A stretch of DNA of 64,000 bases from Ornithinibacillus salinisoli (lineage in GTDB: Bacteria > Bacillota > Bacilli > Bacillales > Amphibacillaceae), in NCBI RefSeq assembly GCF_042682545.1, contig NZ_JBHUHQ010000041.1. One strand, given 5' to 3'. This document shows positions 62,624 to 64,000 of this stretch, in pieces. The notes below the pieces were generated by a model, which saw only the letters and a program-made list of their open reading frames with translations, ran no database searches and was not told where the DNA came from. The translations under genes and the position numbers were made by a program. Within the stretch, counting starts at the first letter, position 1; each line of letters begins with the position of its first letter.

Positions 62624-63217
62624 ATGACTGATAAAAATAAAAAAACACTGGAAGAAATTCATAATTATTGGATAAACCGAAGCTTGCCAAAATTATATCT
62701 TAATCAGGTGAAACGAAGTGAATTTTTAACGGAATATATAAAGAAATATGTAATATCCAGTGATAGGATACTTGAAATTGGATGTAATGCAGGAAGAAAT
62801 TTAAATCATTTAAAACAGCATAACTATAAACATTTGACTGGTATAGAAATAAGTGAGGAGGCAATTCGTGAACTAAAAAAATCCTTCCCATCATTATATA
62901 AAAATGCTGAGATTATTCACGCTCCGATAGAGAATGTAATTAAACAATTACCATCTAATCATTATGACCTCGTATTTACTATGGCTGTGTTAGAGCATAT
63001 CCATCCAGATAGTGAATGGATTTTTCAGGATATGGCAAGGATTGCAAAATCGTTTGTAATTACGGTTGAAGCTGAAAATGCAGAGCATTGGCGTGTCTTT
63101 CCCCGAAACTATAAAAAGATATTTGAAAAATACGGCTTGAAACAATTAGAAGAAGCAAGGTGCGATAAAGATTTAGGATTGGGAGCCTATACAATTAGAG
63201 TGCTAAAAAAGAACTAA
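62624..63217 (+). CDS. Class I SAM-dependent methyltransferase
   Basis: 197 residues; ATG after TAGGAGGATAA. Motif I ILEIGCNAGRNLNHL, acidic loop GIEISEEAIREL, motif IV YDLVFTMAVLEHIHPDSEW. Closest in style to methyltransferase domain 11 proteins that modify sugars or glycan precursors. In the glycan cluster, 57 bases after the transferase pair. Confidence 0.8.
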   Translation: MTDKNKKTLEEIHNYWINRSLPKLYLNQVKRSEFLTEYIKKYVISSDRILEIGCNAGRNLNHLKQHNYKHLTGIEISEEAIRELKKSFPSLYKNAEIIHAPIENVIKQLPSNHYDLVFTMAVLEHIHPDSEWIFQDMARIAKSFVITVEAENAEHWRVFPRNYKKIFEKYGLKQLEEARCDKDLGLGAYTIRVLKKN

Positions 63218-63325
63218 ACTAAGTTATAGCCCAGGTTGTAAGGCAGATTAATGATGGGTACAGGTCCTTCGGAAAAAGATCATATTTATTATGTTTGAGA
63301 AAATAAAAGTTTGGAGGATAATACG

Positions 63326-63889
63326 ATGTATCAAGATATTTGGGTAAAAGGGAAGGTAGTACAAAAAGGTCAAAGAGAGTGTGAAAATCGGTATAAAAAG
63401 ATTAAAGAACAATTAACAAAAAATTATAGAAATGAACCTTTTACAGTTTTAGATTTAGGGGCCAATAATGGATATTTTTCATTTCGAATAGCAGAAGATT
63501 TCAATGCAAGAGTAACAATGATAGAATCTAACGATAAAATTAGAGAGATTGTAAAACTAAATGAAAATGATCATGTAGAACTAATTAACAGACATATAAG
63601 CGAAAACGAATTAAACAAACTAGTCCAAAAAGAAAAATTCGATGTCATACTTGCCCTCAGTGTATTGCATCATTTCGAGGGCTATGAACAAGTAATCGAT
63701 ACACTATTTCATTCCTCAAAGTTTGTATTTATTGAACCTTCCGCATTAGAAGAATCGAAAGGTGGTTATAACAGTAGTAGGGTAATTGGTATTATGAAAA
63801 ACCTACAAGCTAGAAATCCAGAAATTTTAACCTATAGTAAAAATATAAGAAATCTTGGTAAAAGACCTCTCATGATGTTTAAACAATAG
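63326..63889 (+). CDS. SAM-dependent methyltransferase, second
   Basis: ATG 63326 follows TTGGAGGATAATACG; ATG 63311 lies before the site. 187 residues. Motif I VLDLGANNGYFSFRI, ESNDKIREIVKLNEN, then FDVILALSVLHHFEGYEQ. It resembles FkbM/methyltransferase-25-like enzymes. Together with the gene before it, it may methylate successive glycan positions. The cluster probably continues past the right edge. Confidence 0.75.
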   Translation: MYQDIWVKGKVVQKGQRECENRYKKIKEQLTKNYRNEPFTVLDLGANNGYFSFRIAEDFNARVTMIESNDKIREIVKLNENDHVELINRHISENELNKLVQKEKFDVILALSVLHHFEGYEQVIDTLFHSSKFVFIEPSALEESKGGYNSSRVIGIMKNLQARNPEILTYSKNIRNLGKRPLMMFKQ

Positions 63890-64000
63890 CTATAAGTTTT
63901 AACTATTTAAATTTTTTCTAGGCTAAAAGATTTAACTTTTTTGCCTTTTCTCTTCCGGTGTTCGTAAAATAAGAATTGAAGACTTTTATAGATGTTTCTA
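63890..64000. other. Right edge, intergenic
   Basis: A weak A/T-rich hairpin (AAAAGATTTAACTTTTTT, about 63926-63943) may be a terminator. No gene start is seen before the window ends. Confidence 0.3.

Overview
The window is AT-rich DNA from a low-GC, endospore-forming Firmicute of the Bacillaceae, most likely an Oceanobacillus/Virgibacillus-like lineage (inference). The supporting genes are a GerA-type germinant receptor operon, a CotD-like coat protein, promoters matching the sigma-K consensus, a SigI/RsgI pair, c-di-GMP-I riboswitches and strong GGAGG ribosome binding sites.

About 1-28 kb is an accessory region built from mobile-element scars and decaying cargo. It opens with the right end of an IS21-type element (1-126). 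Next come an orphan HEPN-like protein (739-2043), a tRNA 3' fragment, and oppositely oriented pieces of an excisionase and a tyrosine integrase (2514-3178). Then follow a surface protein with a frameshifted signal peptide, a lactococcin-972-like bacteriocin with a MacB-type exporter (5068-7619), and broken DNA ligase and PUA/EVE-like genes. Three scars resembling the 3' end of groEL (GGCGGCATGATGTAA encodes the usual GGMM-stop) lie at 10279, 12825 and 14927. They have shared arm-like repeats, and the first two have convergent integrase 3' ends, so they look like serial insertions that carry small cargo modules: TetR/membrane/GNAT, and a polymorphic-toxin remnant with its immunity gene. From 15 to 28 kb there are a broken membrane protein, an FtsX permease/ATPase pair, a CotD gene, and a second small-secreted-protein/ABC locus (22034-25671). 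That second locus is bracketed by duplicated and inverted fragments.

From 28 kb onward the DNA looks like stable chromosome. A gerB-A-C operon (28420-32081) is followed by a c-di-GMP riboswitch and terminator ahead of an operon for a sodium-coupled (NSS) transporter, a PLP group II decarboxylase and a chemoreceptor (32665-37480). A convergent beta-propeller lipoprotein follows. A second c-di-GMP riboswitch precedes a lipoprotein and a DUF5667-type coiled-coil protein, then sigI-rsgI and a 1262-residue sortase-type surface protein with FIVAR and SwmB-like modules. A convergent pair consists of a REC-HTH-BTAD response regulator and an unusual 7TMR-DISM hybrid kinase with two kinase cores.

The last 12 kb hold a membrane protein, a lone holin, a spore-associated cluster (a sigma-K-promoted 40-residue protein, a JAMM-domain protein, a repeat-bearing coiled-coil protein, and a Cys-rich acidic protein with a good sigma-K promoter) and a surface-glycan cluster: a surface carbohydrate protein, a PseB-like dehydratase, two tandem GT-B-like transferases and two SAM methyltransferases. 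Together these suggest decoration of the spore or cell surface.

All calls rest on reading motifs by eye; no database search was possible.
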